The notes: a model not told the origin generated them from the sequence alone. DNA of 64,000 nucleotides from Heterocephalus glaber (GCF_000247695.1 NW_004624747.1:7872573-7936572); one strand, 5' to 3'; numbered from the stretch's first letter, positions 32,191-43,078 are shown. Program-made: numbers and translations.

Positions 32191-32395
32191 CCCCTGTACC
32201 CACTAGGGATTGAACCCAGGGCCTTGAGCATGTATGGCAAGGCATGCACGTTACTACTGAGCTACACCCCAACCCTTTATTATTTTTTGAGACAGAGTCT
32301 TGGCAAGTTGCCCAAGGTGCCCTCAAACTTGTGATTCTTCTGCCTTAGACTCCTGAGTAGTTGAAATTATAGGCATGCACAGCCACATCTAGCCT
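32191..32395 (-). repeat. B1-dID composite SINE
   Basis: Antisense ID part (AGGGATTGAACCCAGGGCC ... GAGCTACACCCCAACCC) plus an antisense B1 part (TTTTGAGACAGAGTCTTGG ... ATAGGCATGCAC). Confidence 0.78.
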
Positions 32396-32951
32396 TAAAT
32401 ACTTCTTAATTAACAACTATTCTATAGGCAAGACTAAACAATAGTGTTCAGGGATGTACATCAAAAATTAAGGCAGGTATTATTTTCATAGTCACTCACT
32501 TCTGAGGGAGAAAAGGGGTATAATTGGCAGAGTCCATGGGCAGCTTCCAGATGACTAATAAAAGGGTTTGCCTTATTGTAAGCTACACATTTGTTTTATG
32601 AAATTTTTTGTGTTTTGTTTTGCAATAAAAAAGAACAACAACAAAAAAGAACAATATTACTACTGCATTCTCATCTCTCCCAAACTTACAGTTCATTTCA
32701 CTTGTTCCAACTAGCAAAGAGGAGGAGGACAAAGTCAGTAAGTACTTGTTAACAGCTCTGATTAAAAAAAGTTAGCTCTAATCAATCACAAACCCTTGAT
32801 GTAACAATTGTACACCAAGGCAAAGTTAGATAACACAAGCAATCTTTGGGGAAAGGAAGTTAGGTGGATTTTTGCTTCTCATCATCTCAAAAGTATGACT
32901 GCAGGTGAGAAGCTGTGCAGGTTACATTATGTAGAAATGAAATCCTTTAGC

Positions 32952-33128
32952 TGATATGCTGGAGCACACCTGTAATCCCAGCACTCTGGGAGGCTGACAC
33001 AGGAGGATCACAAGTTCAAGACCATCCTTGGCAATTTAGTAAGACTCTGTCTCAAAAATAAAAAATGGGCCAGTGATGTAGCTCACTGCAAAGGCCCTGG
33101 GTTCAATTCCTAGTAGTGCAAAAAAGAA
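32952..33128 (+). repeat. B1-dID composite SINE
   Basis: Sense B1 part (ACACCTGTAATCCCAGCACTC ... AAGACTCTGTCTC) followed by a sense ID part (GGGCCAGTGATGTAGCTCAC ... GGGTTCAATTCC) with an internal deletion. Confidence 0.8.
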
Positions 33129-33507
33129 AATGGATGAGGCTGAAGTTTTAATTGGTAGAAACTTCACAGGGTTTTTTGTAAAGGAAATTAGGTAAGCAGT
33201 ACCCTTTCCATGACTAATTAGCAAACCAAAACAACAAAAAAAGTACTTTATAAATCAAGAATATAAATAAAACCATGTAGGATAAAAAACCCAATGTCAA
33301 AACAAAACAAAACCCCCCAAAAAACCCCAATGTCCCTGCAACAGAATTCAATCATATTATTTCCTTTACTGATATTTGATTCTTCCCTTATATTGTACAA
33401 CATATCAGCATGTGCAACAGAATTATACTGTAGATAACTAGTTTACTAATTTTAAGAAAATCTGCAAATTAGTACCCAAATTCACATGAGTAGCATTAGT
33501 AATTTAC

Positions 33508-33647
33508 CTGTTTCTGAATCCATCTCTGGTTCTGTCCACCTGTGGTTTGCCAAAACCTGGCTGGTAGAAGTTTGCTGCCTGTACTGCAAGGTCATGTGGC
33601 AGGGCTAGCCCCTCCAAAGCTGCCTGCTGCAACTCTAGCTGGCTAAT
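33508..33647 (-). CDS. EIF4ENIF1: EIF4ENIF1 exon: second nuclear export signal
   Basis: Acceptor CAGCAG, a tandem NAGNAG, beyond 33647; donor GTAAAT (33502-33507). Encodes 46 residues, ISQLELQQAALEGLALPHDL ... DGFRN, plus two bases of Arg. The Leu-rich start matches the known C-terminal export signal (about 613-638). The first residue is Ile (ATT) where I recall Met in human. Confidence 0.95.
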
Positions 33648-33890
33648 CTGCTGGACAGAAGAGGTAGGGAGGGTCAGTGGAAGAGAGAAGACAGTCAACG
33701 CACTTTCTACAAAAATCTCTCATGGGTACATTTGAGCAGTAACTGGGAAAAATTAGATAGTGGAAATTACTAAATTATGCAACCTATCTACTGAACAGTA
33801 TTTGAATATTATTTTAATTAATTAGCATTTTTCTAGCCTTCACTGAAGTTGAACTATAAGACCACTGCAAAACAAACGATAAGAGTTTCT

Positions 33891-34038
33891 CTTAGCTGGG
33901 CATGGTGGCACATGCCTGTAATCCCAGCACTTGGGAAACTGAGGTAAAAGGATCACTGAGTTTGAGGCCAGCCTGGGGTACACAGTAAGTTCAAGACCAG
34001 CCTGAACTACACAGTGAAACCCTGTCTCAAAAAAAAAA
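33891..34038 (+). repeat. B1 SINE with internal duplication
   Basis: Sense B1, GCTGGGCATGGTGGCACATGC ... GGGTACACAGTAAGTTC ... GAACTACACAGTGAAACC, with an A10 tail. Confidence 0.87.
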
Positions 34039-34159
34039 GTGTTCCACTGCTGCAAAACCACTTCTAAGCCTTGTAGCAATTCAATTCTCCATTCCACAAG
34101 CAACAATATGGATGAAAAACCAAGCAAGAGATTGGGTATGAGAAAGAGTTCAGCCTGAC

Positions 34160-34239
34160 CTGAGCTGTGACAGGGCTCATGGGCTTTCGAATGCCTTGGA
34201 ATGGATCTCCAAGTAGTTGCTGTGGTCCTGGTGTGAAAC
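34160..34239 (-). CDS. EIF4ENIF1: EIF4ENIF1 exon
   Basis: Acceptor CCTGACAG beyond 34239; donor GTCAGG (34154-34159). Completes Gly590 and encodes 26 residues, FTPGPQQLLGDPFQGIRKP ... TAQ. Conserved Pro/Gly/Gln-rich linker; ends in phase 0. Confidence 0.96.
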
Positions 34240-35112
34240 CTGTCAGGAAAGTTACAGAATGAATGAATGTCAAGATCATGTTCGTGCATCAGGGCAGTAT
34301 TATCACTAATGCACGTTCCTCCCCACTGAACTCTCTTCTAGGAAGTACTGATCCCCTGGGCTGAAGGACAACCCTCTTCCTTGTTGTCTCACAGTGGGTT
34401 ATGTGAACCTCCATTCGAGTACATAATTGCCCAAACTGCTGGTATAACCATCTTCCCCACTAAGCTATCACCTTTATCCCTTTCAGAGCTAATACCTCTC
34501 TGGGAGAGAACTTTTCCAGGCAGCCATTTGGCCATGCTCACTAATCCAGCTGGTACCAAAGTAAAGCTCAGTGCTTTTTCCACAGAATTCTATCTCCCCG
34601 ACTGTGGAAAGATCATTCCAAAAACTGCCTCTCAAGGTATGACTAACAAAGGTGAGTGGGCAGCAGCCACTCACCGCCAGGCTGGCAGAAACACTATGAC
34701 ACTGCTAGAACAGCTTTCTGGAAGTGCTTCTTTAAGTCACATTCTAAATTAATTGCAAGATTTCGTAACTCATTGTCTCTCAACCTCAACAGCTTGGTAG
34801 ACAGCCACTACTCCAACTTCTTTATCAAGGAAAAATCTAAGAAGCCAATTAACTTTGTGGGACTGAATTCCCCAAATAAGAAGATTAAAGAGCTATCCCA
34901 ATTTAGATTAATTTCAAGAAAAAATATAACATGAACATACCATGAAAGATAGCTAAATAAGCTATCTTCCACATTTACCCCACACCTCCACCCAAAAAGT
35001 ATAATAAATTTACATATTTCTGTTAAAACTCAGACTGTCAGTTCTAAGGGATATGTATAAGGTGTGTTTGTGTTAGGGGGAGCAGACATCTGTGGTTCAG
35101 AGTAGTTACTAC

Positions 35113-35190
35113 GCTGGGGATGTAGCTTAGGGTAGAGTGCTTGCCTAGCATGTCATGTGCAAGGCCCTGGGTTCCATGTCAGCACTGCAA
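35113..35190 (+). repeat. Old ID SINE (BC1-type)
   Basis: Sense ID: GCTGGGGATGTAGCTTAGG, GTAGAGTGCTTGCCTAGC, AGGCCCTGGGTTCC and AGCACTGCAAAAAA. Close to the classical rodent ID consensus. Confidence 0.85.
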
Positions 35191-35207
35191 AAAAATCATC
35201 CAGTTAC

Positions 35208-35391
35208 CAATTGGTGATGGTATTCTTGGACGAAGGTAGTCTGCTGAGGCTGCCCGAGTTTGAAACACCTGTGACACAGGAGGTGAGGGTGCTCTTTGGC
35301 CCAGTAAAGATGCAGTAGGCTCCAAGCTCCCCATAAGGCCACTCAGAAGATTGGAGGAAGCAGGTCTTTGAACTGGTTGACCCAGAAGTTC
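35208..35391 (-). CDS. EIF4ENIF1: EIF4ENIF1 exon
   Basis: Acceptor GCTATAG beyond 35391; donor GTAACT (35202-35207). Encodes residues 529-589, ELLGQPVQRPASSNLLSGLM ... RIPSPI, plus one base of Gly590. Leu/Gly/Pro-rich conserved segment. Confidence 0.96.
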
Positions 35392-35585
35392 CTATAGCAA
35401 AAAAACCAAATGCATGTGAAAAAACCTAGTTCTTCTGTTTAGTCAGAAACTATGGATTATAGACTAACTTTTGGAAGTCAGACAGTGAAGCCTCTTGATG
35501 CTTTATTGAAAGACCTGGCATATGTGCACAGAACACATTTCTCTGCATGTTCAGCTAGCAACGTTTGCTTTAAATTAGTGGTACA

Positions 35586-35676
35586 GGGGATTTAGCTCAG
35601 TGGTTCCGCCACCTACTTTACAAGCGGAAGGTCCCAAGTTCGATCCCTGGTACCAAAATAAAATTAAAAATAAATA
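35586..35676 (+). repeat. ID-like SINE, group A
   Basis: Sense copy lacking the first five bases. Tail AAAATAAAATTAAAAATAAA. TSD AAATTAGTGGTACA (35571-35584, 35677-35690). Confidence 0.88.
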
Positions 35677-35707
35677 AATTAGTGGTACAAATAGTTTAGC
35701 TACTTTT

Positions 35708-35791
35708 GGGCTGGGGATTTAGTTCAGTAGCACTGTGCCTGCCTTTCAAGTGCAAGGTCCTGAATTTGATCCCTGGTACCAAAAAAAAAAA
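35708..35791 (+). repeat. ID-like SINE, group D
   Basis: Sense copy 17 bp beyond the previous element's TSD. Own TSD AGTTTAGCTACTTT. Confidence 0.88.
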
Positions 35792-36049
35792 AGTTTAGCT
35801 ACTTTAAGTTCACAGAATTGCAAACCTGCAAGCTAGAAATCAAGGGCTTGCTCTGTCATCTTTTTAAATCACCCTATATGCTTCCTCCCCCCACTGAGAT
35901 TAAGAGCAATATATTAATTACTATATGAGGCAGCAACATGACGTCCATAATTACCAGGCAACATGGATCATTATCTAAGGCCCAAACCTGGACCACTACA
36001 CAAAACCAGTTCAGAGGCTCTAGGGCCTTAGTCTAAGATTGAACCATAC

Positions 36050-36121
36050 CTGCAGGATGTTCTTAGGGACAGGCTGGCCTGCAGTCTCAGCAGGGGACAT
36101 CAAATGGCTTTCAAGATTTCG
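36050..36121 (-). CDS. EIF4ENIF1: EIF4ENIF1 exon
   Basis: Acceptor TTTTTTAG beyond 36121; donor GTATGG (36044-36049). Encodes 24 residues 505-528, RNLESHLMSPAETAGQPVP ... ILQ, in phase 0 at both ends, so skipping it would keep the frame. Confidence 0.95.
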
Positions 36122-36317
36122 CTAAAAAAGTCAAAGAAAAACTAGTTTTAACTTTAACACATATAACTTATACATTAATTGGGAGCCACAAGAAAGTATT
36201 AAACATTCACAGAAGTTGACAACAAAATAATGTTCAAGTCACAGAAAACTAATTTAGACCAACTTGTTCCTCTCATCACACAGGTCCTAAAGACCTGGGA
36301 ATGGAAAAACATTTTTT

Positions 36318-36505
36318 TCCCTCCATGGTACTGGAGATTGAACCCAGGGCCTTCACACTGAGCCACATCCCTAGTCCTATTTTTATTGTTTGCGATAGGG
36401 TGTTTCTCAGTTACTAAGGTGTCCCAGCTGGGGTTGAACCTGCAGTTTTCCTGCCTCAGCCTTCCTGAATGCTAAGATTAAAAGTGTATGCCACCATAGC
36501 CAGCT
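36318..36505 (-). repeat. B1-dID composite SINE
   Basis: Antisense ID part (GGTACTGGAGATTGAACCC ... GAGCCACATCCCTAGTCC) plus an antisense B1 part up to ATGCCACCATAGCCAGC. Confidence 0.78.
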
Positions 36506-36586
36506 GGACAGACTCTTACAGGCACATGCAGAGCCCACTCCAAGATCCTTCTGTTGCTAACACTGGGCCATATCATTCTTTTTCCC

Positions 36587-36670
36587 TTTTTTTTTTGGTA
36601 CCAGGGATCGAACTCGGGTCCTTGCGCTTGCAAGGCAAGCAACGGAACCACTGAGCTAAATCCCTGGCCC
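36587..36670 (-). repeat. ID-like SINE, group A
   Basis: Antisense copy. TSD CTTTTTCCCTTTTTT on both sides. Confidence 0.85.
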
Positions 36671-36686
36671 TCTTTTTCCCTTTTTT

Positions 36687-36812
36687 TCAGCCAGGATCTC
36701 ACTATGTAATCCAGGCCAGGCTTGAATTCACTATGTAGTCCAGGCTGGCCTTGAACTCATGATTCTCCTGCCTCACATTCTGGGATTATAAGCAGGTACC
36801 ACCATATCTGAC
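36687..36812 (-). repeat. B1 SINE with internal duplication
   Basis: Antisense B1, CAGCCAGGATCTCACTATG ... CAGGCTGGCCTTGAACTC ... ACCACCATATCTGAC. Confidence 0.83.
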
Positions 36813-37211
36813 TCCATCTCACTGTTTCTAATGTTGTGAGCAAAAGAAGAGAAATGAAAATGGTGACAATTGAGGAGCACATTTTTAGTATGTCAGAAGA
36901 AATTGTGATAATTTAGATTTTAATTTTTGAGGAAATCCTTGCTACCCTTTATACCTTTAAGAAGGTTTACTGACCAGAAATGGTATTAAAAACTTAGACA
37001 GTATGCAAATTTGGCCAGAATTATATTTTAGTCTGTTTCAGGAAAATTAAATTTTACTAATTTAAAAGTAGCTATCAAAATAGGTCTCTTATGTAAGACA
37101 AAGTTCAAATCCTCCACTCTTTGCTTTCAATGCATATCCAACTTGCATTCCCACCTGTACTTTAGTAAATTCCTATCTCCATTTAGCTCAGCCTTTTAGA
37201 AAAGTGCTCTT

Positions 37212-37303
37212 GCCGGGGATTTAGCTCAGTGGTTCTGCCGCTTGCCTAGAAAGCACAAGGACCAGAGTTTGATCCTCGGTACCAAAAAAAAACCCCAACA
37301 AAT
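37212..37303 (+). repeat. ID-like SINE, group A
   Basis: Sense copy. TSD AAA(A)GTGCTCTT at 37198-37211 and about 37304-37317. Confidence 0.87.
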
Positions 37304-37309
37304 AAAAAG

Positions 37310-38828
37310 GTGCTCTTTCTGCTACAACTGTACCAGAAACTTTGCTTTCACTAGGTGGAGCTGGCAGAGTCCACAGCAGTGTCCTAGGTGTGAAACAGCC
37401 CAAAGATACTCAAATGTTTATTGTTGGTTTTGGAATTGGTACTAAATACAAATGATTTTAATAAACAATCTCAAGAGATATTTGGTTCCACCTAAGTATA
37501 ACAAAGAGGCAAGTTTATACTACATGCCTTACTATATTTAGAGGATAGAATCTATAATTCCACTTAAAATAGACTAAACCAACATGTTTTATTTTGGGAT
37601 AAACAATATGATTGAACCTAACAGAAGAGGCAGATAAGATACAGTATACATAACACAGAGGTAGTAATTAAAGACATTGATTTTAGAAATACAGGACCTA
37701 ACATGAAAATCAAGCACTATGGATTATACCCGGTATACTTATTGCATTACTTTCCTTGTTTTCTTTCCTAGGTTAGGTAGATTTTGTGTTAGTCTTTGCC
37801 CACCTACTTAAATTGTATCATCTGCTCTCTTAGGAGATATATGAAGCACATTCCCTCAGCTGAAACCCGATATACTTCAAAGAACTGAAACCTCAGTATC
37901 AAACTAAGTACCCTCACAACTCAGGCTCAGTTATGTCAATATCCTAGAAACACAGGCCTAAAACAAACTGCTGCATACCTGTCTGCATTTCCTTAGTTAT
38001 TCACACTAAAAGAAAAAAGCTGACTGCACAATTTGACTGACACCACTTCAGACAGCACCCAATCACCAAGACATAAAGGTAACAAGAAAGGGTGATTATA
38101 TAGTTCCAACATTTCAATCTGGTCTTCATTTGAGAGCATTTGTATTTAATAATTCTTTGTATGGAAATAATTCTAATGCAGTTTACAAGAATATTCCCCT
38201 GTAATTGGTATGATGCGGTCTGATAGACAAAGACATTAAGCCTATCTTTCTGAGATGTGTGTTCTTTCAGAGGTATAAAATCAGCCTGAGCACTAAGGCC
38301 AGGAATAACGGCACCTCAGTCTGACCCTTTCAGGTTGAAGTCTCACTAGCTGTTGGTCAGATAAGGAAGGCTAAAAATCAGTTGCTTTCTCTAGGTAACA
38401 GGTGTAGTGAATCAGATATTCCTCTTCACACTTGGGCTATTTGTAATTCTCAAAAAAGGAACCAGGAGAAAAAAAGAGGCAAGATTTGACTAGATCAATG
38501 TGCTAAAGCTTAGCAACTAGAATAGTTATGTTTGTTTTAATTATTCAAAGCTACCCGCCTCTCCATCACTTTGTATCATCAAGGGGTAGCACTGCTTAAC
38601 ACACAGGCTATCACCAAGAATCACCAAGCGTTATTATGACAAAGAGCAGTGATGTTACACATGTGCATTTATTGAAATGTTGTCAGTCACCTTGTAACCT
38701 AACCTCATGCCCAAAAGTTAAAAAAAAAGTCAGATTTTTTCCATTAGTAAATTAACAGAATACAACTGTCTCAAAATATCTTAAATACGTTGACCTAATA
38801 ATTTGTATTACTGTCAACTGCCTAATCA
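37310..38828. other. EIF4ENIF1 intron stretch with no recognisable repeat
   Basis: About 1.5 kb with no SINE, LINE or exon that I can recognise, in a window where a SINE occurs about every 600-700 bp. No coding frame of note. Confidence 0.6.
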
Positions 38829-38838
38829 AAAAAGCAGG

Positions 38839-38921
38839 AGGGCCGGGAATTTAGCTCAGTGGTTCTGCCATCTGCCTCCCAAAAGCAAGGTCCTGAGTTC
38901 GATTCCCGTACCCCCCCATAA
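38839..38921 (+). repeat. ID-like SINE, group A, with a C-run
   Basis: Sense copy whose usual GGTACC end reads CCCGTACCCCCCCAT before the A tail. TSD AAAAAGCAGGA. Confidence 0.85.
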
Positions 38922-39306
38922 AAAAAAGCAGGAATTAGAAAGTGTGAAAAGAAAGATTTTACTATAAAAATATGGGAAGTTATATGAACTGAAGTAGCTG
39001 AATAACCATAATACTTCCTCTGGAGCTCATCTAAAAAGATAGTTTTATATTTTAAGCAGTAACTTAATAAAGTTATGCAGGTATTACATAAAACTGAATC
39101 TTTCTATTGTCACTCACCCCCCCCGCCCCCAGCTTGCTTTTTCTAGTAAGGAACAGCATATTGATAACACACAAAAGCATCAAGGACCAAACGACTACTA
39201 AAGAATGTACAACTTACTCAGAATACCTTTTTAAAAATCCATTCATTGTGAAACAGAAAGAGAGAAAGGGAGAAAAGGTTGGGTGAGGTTTGTGTCAAAT
39301 ACTTAC

Positions 39307-39539
39307 ACTGACTTTGGGCTGAGAAGGCAAAGTCCCACTTGCCTTCATGGTGCTCACTAGCTTGTTAAATGCAGTCATATCTCCATCTTTCTTGAGTTGT
39401 CGATTGCTGGTTACAGCACTCGGGGTCTCCTCTAAGTGTTCTGCCATGAAGGGAGTTGAATTCTTTACTTGTTGGTCCACCTTCAAGCCCTTGAGCCCTG
39501 CTTCTACCTCTTCCACTGAAAGCACAACCCCTGAATGTG
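39307..39539 (-). CDS. EIF4ENIF1: EIF4ENIF1 exon: first nuclear export signal
   Basis: Acceptor TTTTCAG beyond 39539; donor GTAAGT (39301-39306). Completes Ser427 and encodes residues 428-504. VEEVEAGLKGLKVDQQV matches the known export signal near 438-447; SNRQLKKDGDMTAFNKLVS follows. Ends in phase 0. Confidence 0.97.
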
Positions 39540-39639
39540 CTGAAAAGTGAGAAAATATTGATTAAACCAAGAAAAGGGATAGTTGGTTGGAATTCTTTTT
39601 GGCTATCATGATGGTTAAGATGAAGATGATTTCATAATT

Positions 39640-39728
39640 ATTATTATTATTTTTTGTAGCAGGGATCAAACTCAGGTCCTTGCGCTTGCACAGCAGGCAA
39701 CAAAACCACTGAGCTAAATCCCCAGCCC
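39640..39728 (-). repeat. ID-like SINE, group B
   Basis: Antisense copy with a (TTA)n-type tail and TGTAGCAGGGATC at the 3' end of the body. TSD GATGATTTCATAATT / GATAATTTCCTAATT, imperfect. Confidence 0.82.
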
Positions 39729-40013
39729 AGATAATTTCCTAATTGAAGTGAGGCTGACACTGAAAGCAGGCAAACTGTAAACACTCACAATCACAGTTAC
39801 TTAGTGGGAATAAGGCTGCAATTTTGTATTTAGTAAGTGATGGAATAAACTAAAATTAAATTTAGATACTAGAAATGAGAACCACACCCACAAGGTGCTA
39901 GGCTTTCAGACTTACAAAGATCCTGCTGTGTAAATGGGTCTTCTGGAGAGTGGTTACTAGGCACAGAAATCCCAAGAGCTGAATATCACCAGGCTTGCTA
40001 ACTGCACTGTGGT

Positions 40014-40103
40014 GTTTTTTCTTTTTTTCTTGGTACCAGGATTCAAACTCAGGACATTGCGCCTGCAAGGCAGGTGCGGTGCCACTGAGCTAAATCCCTG
40101 GCC
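40014..40103 (-). repeat. ID-like SINE, group D
   Basis: Antisense copy, GGTACCAGGATTCAAAC ... GGTGCGGTGCCACTGAGC. No clear TSD. Confidence 0.82.
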
Positions 40104-40466
40104 ATGGACTGAGGTTACTATAGCAGTAATTGCTGTATTGAGGACTTATACCCTAAACAAGAACATGGCAGATTGGAACAAAGTAGTGAGAACTAGCAAG
40201 ATACACTGGAGAGAACTGAAACATTCAATGTAGTATTAAATCAGGCCAAAGCTAAGAACTTGGAGGAATAGTTCTTATGATGGGGTGACGACCCATTGCC
40301 TGTCAGATTCCCCCAAAAGGAGGTACTGTTTGATAAAATGAGTCCTTTTCAAGATTGTTAAACAAAACCCACTGTATATTTGACTTGATGCAACAGCAGT
40401 ATATTAGCCCCAGGACAATTCAAACCTTTTTAGATTATCTAAAGCAGATTCTCAATAAACACTTAC

Positions 40467-40646
40467 AACTCTCTTTAAGTTTTTCTTTATTTGCAGAAAG
40501 GCTGGAAAGTAGAGGTTTTAAATCCACTTTGGCTTTCTGCAGCATTTCTAAAATATCCACTTTATTTTCAGCATGGTCTTCCAATGGTATAGGAGCAAAA
40601 TAATTCCCTGAGTTTTGTCCAGGAGAAAGGATAGCTTGCTCCAGAC
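40467..40646 (-). CDS. EIF4ENIF1: EIF4ENIF1 exon
   Basis: Acceptor ATTATCAG beyond 40646; donor GTAAGT (40461-40466). Completes Gly367 and encodes residues 368-426, LEQAILSPGQNSGNYFAP ... KEKLKES, plus one base of Ser427. VDILEMLQKAKVDLKPLL is a conserved amphipathic helix. The acceptor lies within a 26-bp tandem duplication. Confidence 0.97.
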
Positions 40647-40695
40647 CTGATAATACAAATAAACATATTGACCTGATAATACAAAACAACATATT
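40644..40695. repeat. EIF4ENIF1: 26-bp tandem duplication across an EIF4ENIF1 splice acceptor
   Basis: 40644-40669 and 40670-40695 are 26-bp tandem copies starting GACCTGATAATACAAA, differing at two positions. Each contains a TTATCAG|GTC acceptor on the minus strand. Confidence 0.93.
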
Positions 40696-40822
40696 CATAA
40701 TTGGTCTCAATAAAGCAGAGAAACTTATCTCCAGCAGTTTAAAAGGACACAAATTGAAAGCTATTCATTATTCAGAGACACTACGATCCTAATGGACCCC
40801 TGACAAATGAAGACAAAATTAA

Positions 40823-40985
40823 AGCTGGGCATAGTGGTGCAAGCCTGTTATTCCAGCTACTCAGGAGCTGAGGTAGGAGGACTTGAGACCAGCCCGAGCA
40901 ACTCAGTGAGTCCTTGTCTCAAAATAAAAGAGGCTAGGGATATAACTTAGCATTCCCTAGGTTAAACCCTAGTAACACAAAGAAA
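40823..40985 (+). repeat. B1-dID composite SINE
   Basis: Sense B1 part (GCTGGGCATAGTGGTGCAAGC ... CTTGTCTCAAAA) plus a degraded sense ID part (GGCTAGGGATATAACTTAGC ... GGTTAAACCC). A further degraded ID-like stretch runs to about 41080. Confidence 0.7.
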
Positions 40986-41147
40986 ATAATAAAAAGGCTA
41001 GGTGTGTAGCTAAGTGGTAGTATTTGACATGTGGAAGGCATTGGATGCTGGATTTAATTACTAGTACCTCAAAAAAAAAAGGCAAAATGAACACAATGTC
41101 AGAGAAAGCTAAGTCTACATTCAAGGCCAAAATCTTAATCAGTTTAC

Positions 41148-41283
41148 CTGCAAGTCTCTCCAACTCTTCATGTGGTGTTGACCCAAGGCTGCTGGATCGG
41201 CTTCCTGATCGGCTTGGATTAGAGAACCACCTACTGAACCGACTGGCAGAGACTGACCCTTCTCCCAAAACATCTTCTATCAT
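41148..41283 (-). CDS. EIF4ENIF1: EIF4ENIF1 exon: Ser/Arg-rich segment
   Basis: Acceptor CCTTCAG beyond 41283; donor GTAAAC (41142-41147). Encodes residues 322-366, MIEDVLGEGSVSASRFSRWF ... EELERLA, plus one base of Gly367. SRFSRWFSNPSRSGSRSSSL is a strongly conserved Ser/Arg-rich patch and a likely phosphorylation target. Confidence 0.97.
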
Positions 41284-41409
41284 CTGAAGGAAAGATAATC
41301 GTTTTCAGGCAAAACAGGACACATTCAAATTTTAAGAAAGGGTCACTTACTTTGAAACTTTCGTGATGATGCTGACCTGAAGGTAAACAGTCTCAGAATT
41401 TAGGATTTG

Positions 41410-41503
41410 GGGCCAGGGATTTAGCTCAGTGGTTTCGCCACCTGCTGTGCAAGCACAAGGACCCAAGTTCGATCCCCAGTACCAAAAAAAAAAAAAAAAA
41501 AAA
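41410..41503 (+). repeat. ID-like SINE, group B
   Basis: Sense copy with an uninterrupted A22 tail. TSD AATTTAGGATTTTG / AATTTAGGATTT. Confidence 0.9.
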
Positions 41504-41709
41504 AATTTAGGATTTTGAACCTTTTTCTTTCCCTTCCTGGGTCATTTCTAAATATCTTAAACTTGGCACAATAAACCATATACTTTCTAATAGGTATATA
41601 TATAGTCAAGCCTCTATGCCACACAGTAGTTTGGTTTTACATCTTTTGCCTCAGAAAATCCATGTACTACCAAATGTTCTCAGAGACTTAGTTTCTTTTC
41701 TCTGTTGGT

Positions 41710-41808
41710 TTTTCTGAGACATGGTCTTGCTATGTAGTCCAGGCTTGCCGAGAACTTGGCATCCTCCTGGCTTAGCCTCCTGAGTGGTAGAATTATTAGG
41801 CATGTGCT
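41710..41808 (-). repeat. B1 SINE
   Basis: Antisense B1, TTTCTGAGACATGGTCTTGC ... ATTATTAGGCATGTGC; shortened. Confidence 0.72.
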
Positions 41809-42100
41809 AGAGGATTCAGTCTCTAAATAGCGCCAGCACTAAACTAAACACCAAGTCTGAAGAACTGATGAAAGAAAATCTTCCATTCAAACTTGGTAGT
41901 TTCAAGGATATAAGGAACATCGTGAAATTCAGTCCAGACAACTTCAAAAGCCAAAAGCTACAAAAGTAGATTCAAAGATCATAATTCCAAGGTAAAATTT
42001 AGAAAATGTCAGAATGGGAGAGATGTTATTTTAATAGATCTCTAATTTATTGGAGTGTAAGGGGAAGTTTATAGGTATTTGCTTTTTAAATTCAACCTCC

Positions 42101-42247
42101 AACCAGGTGTGGTATATCACATATCTGTAATCCCAGCACTCTAGAGGCTGAGGCAGAGGACTGCAGTGAGTCCAAGGCTAGCCCGAGCTACATAGTTCAA
42201 GGCTACCCTGAACTACACAGCAAGACCCTGTCTCAAAAAAAAAAAAT
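42101..42247 (+). repeat. B1 SINE with internal duplication
   Basis: Sense B1, ACCAGGTGTGGTATATCAC ... CTACATAGTTCAAGG ... CTACACAGCAAGACC, with an A13 tail. Confidence 0.83.
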
Positions 42248-42282
42248 CTAATCTCCACAGTTTTGGTTTAAGAAAAAGGGCA

Positions 42283-42470
42283 AGTACCTAAAATGTACCA
42301 ATAAAATAAAATTTAAAAAAAAAAAAAGAAAAAGAAAGAAGAAATCTTAATTAGGGCAGGAACAGTACCAAAAAGGGAGATGAAGAACAATGTGGGTGAG
42401 AGAGTGACAGAAAGAGAGAAGGAAAAGGAAAAGAAAAAGAAGAAAGAAAATATTTGAAAAAGTAAAAAAA
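42283..42470 (+). repeat. Short L1 3' tail and purine-rich low-complexity run
   Basis: TACCTAAAATGTACCAATAA, the same terminal motif as at 5625, then A-rich sequence followed by GA-rich runs. Confidence 0.6.
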
Positions 42471-42490
42471 ACCATAAAAAATTAAAAATG

Positions 42491-42578
42491 AGGCCAGGGA
42501 TTTAGCTCTGTGGTTTTGCCGCCTGCTGTGCAAGTGCAAGGACCCAAGTTTGATCCCCAGTACCAAAACAAACAAACA
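42491..42578 (+). repeat. ID-like SINE, group B
   Basis: Sense copy, TTAGCTCTGTGGTTTTGCC, with tail AAAACAAACAAACAAA. TSD AAATTAAAAATG. Confidence 0.86.
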
Positions 42579-42906
42579 AAAATTAAAAATGTGAGAAAAA
42601 ATAATTTTGAAAATAACAAATAAAAACTAAAAATGAAAAAAAAAAATAAGGGCAAGTAAATGATGGATGCACTATTGTCAGAAATAATTTCTTCAATATT
42701 ATTTCATAATAGTTATTTATATTGCCAATCTTTTCTAAAAACTAGATTTCGGTATTTTTTAAAATATGAATTTTCAATTCTATCCTATTAAGTCCAGTTA
42801 AATATATACATTAATTTTTCTGTGCAACAGAATTAGTAATTTTATTTTACTTGAAGTTTAAAACCAAGTTTCCAGTCAATGTTCAGCAAGAGAAGGCTAG
42901 ATTTAC

Positions 42907-43078
42907 TTTTTGTGTTTTGTAGTCTTGGAGATTGCAAGGGAACTCTACTAGTGAGCTACATGTATAGCTCTTTTTATTCTGAGACAGGCCCTCACTAAAT
43001 TGCCTACATTGGCCTTGAATTTTTGATCTTCCTGTCCTAAGTAGGTAGGATTATAGGCACTTATCACTGCAGGTGGCC
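42907..43078 (-). repeat. B1-dID composite SINE
   Basis: Antisense degraded ID part (GTCTTGGAGATTGCAAGG ... GTGAGCTACATG) plus an antisense B1 part (TTCTGAGACAGGCCCTCAC ... CAGGTGGCC). Confidence 0.65.
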
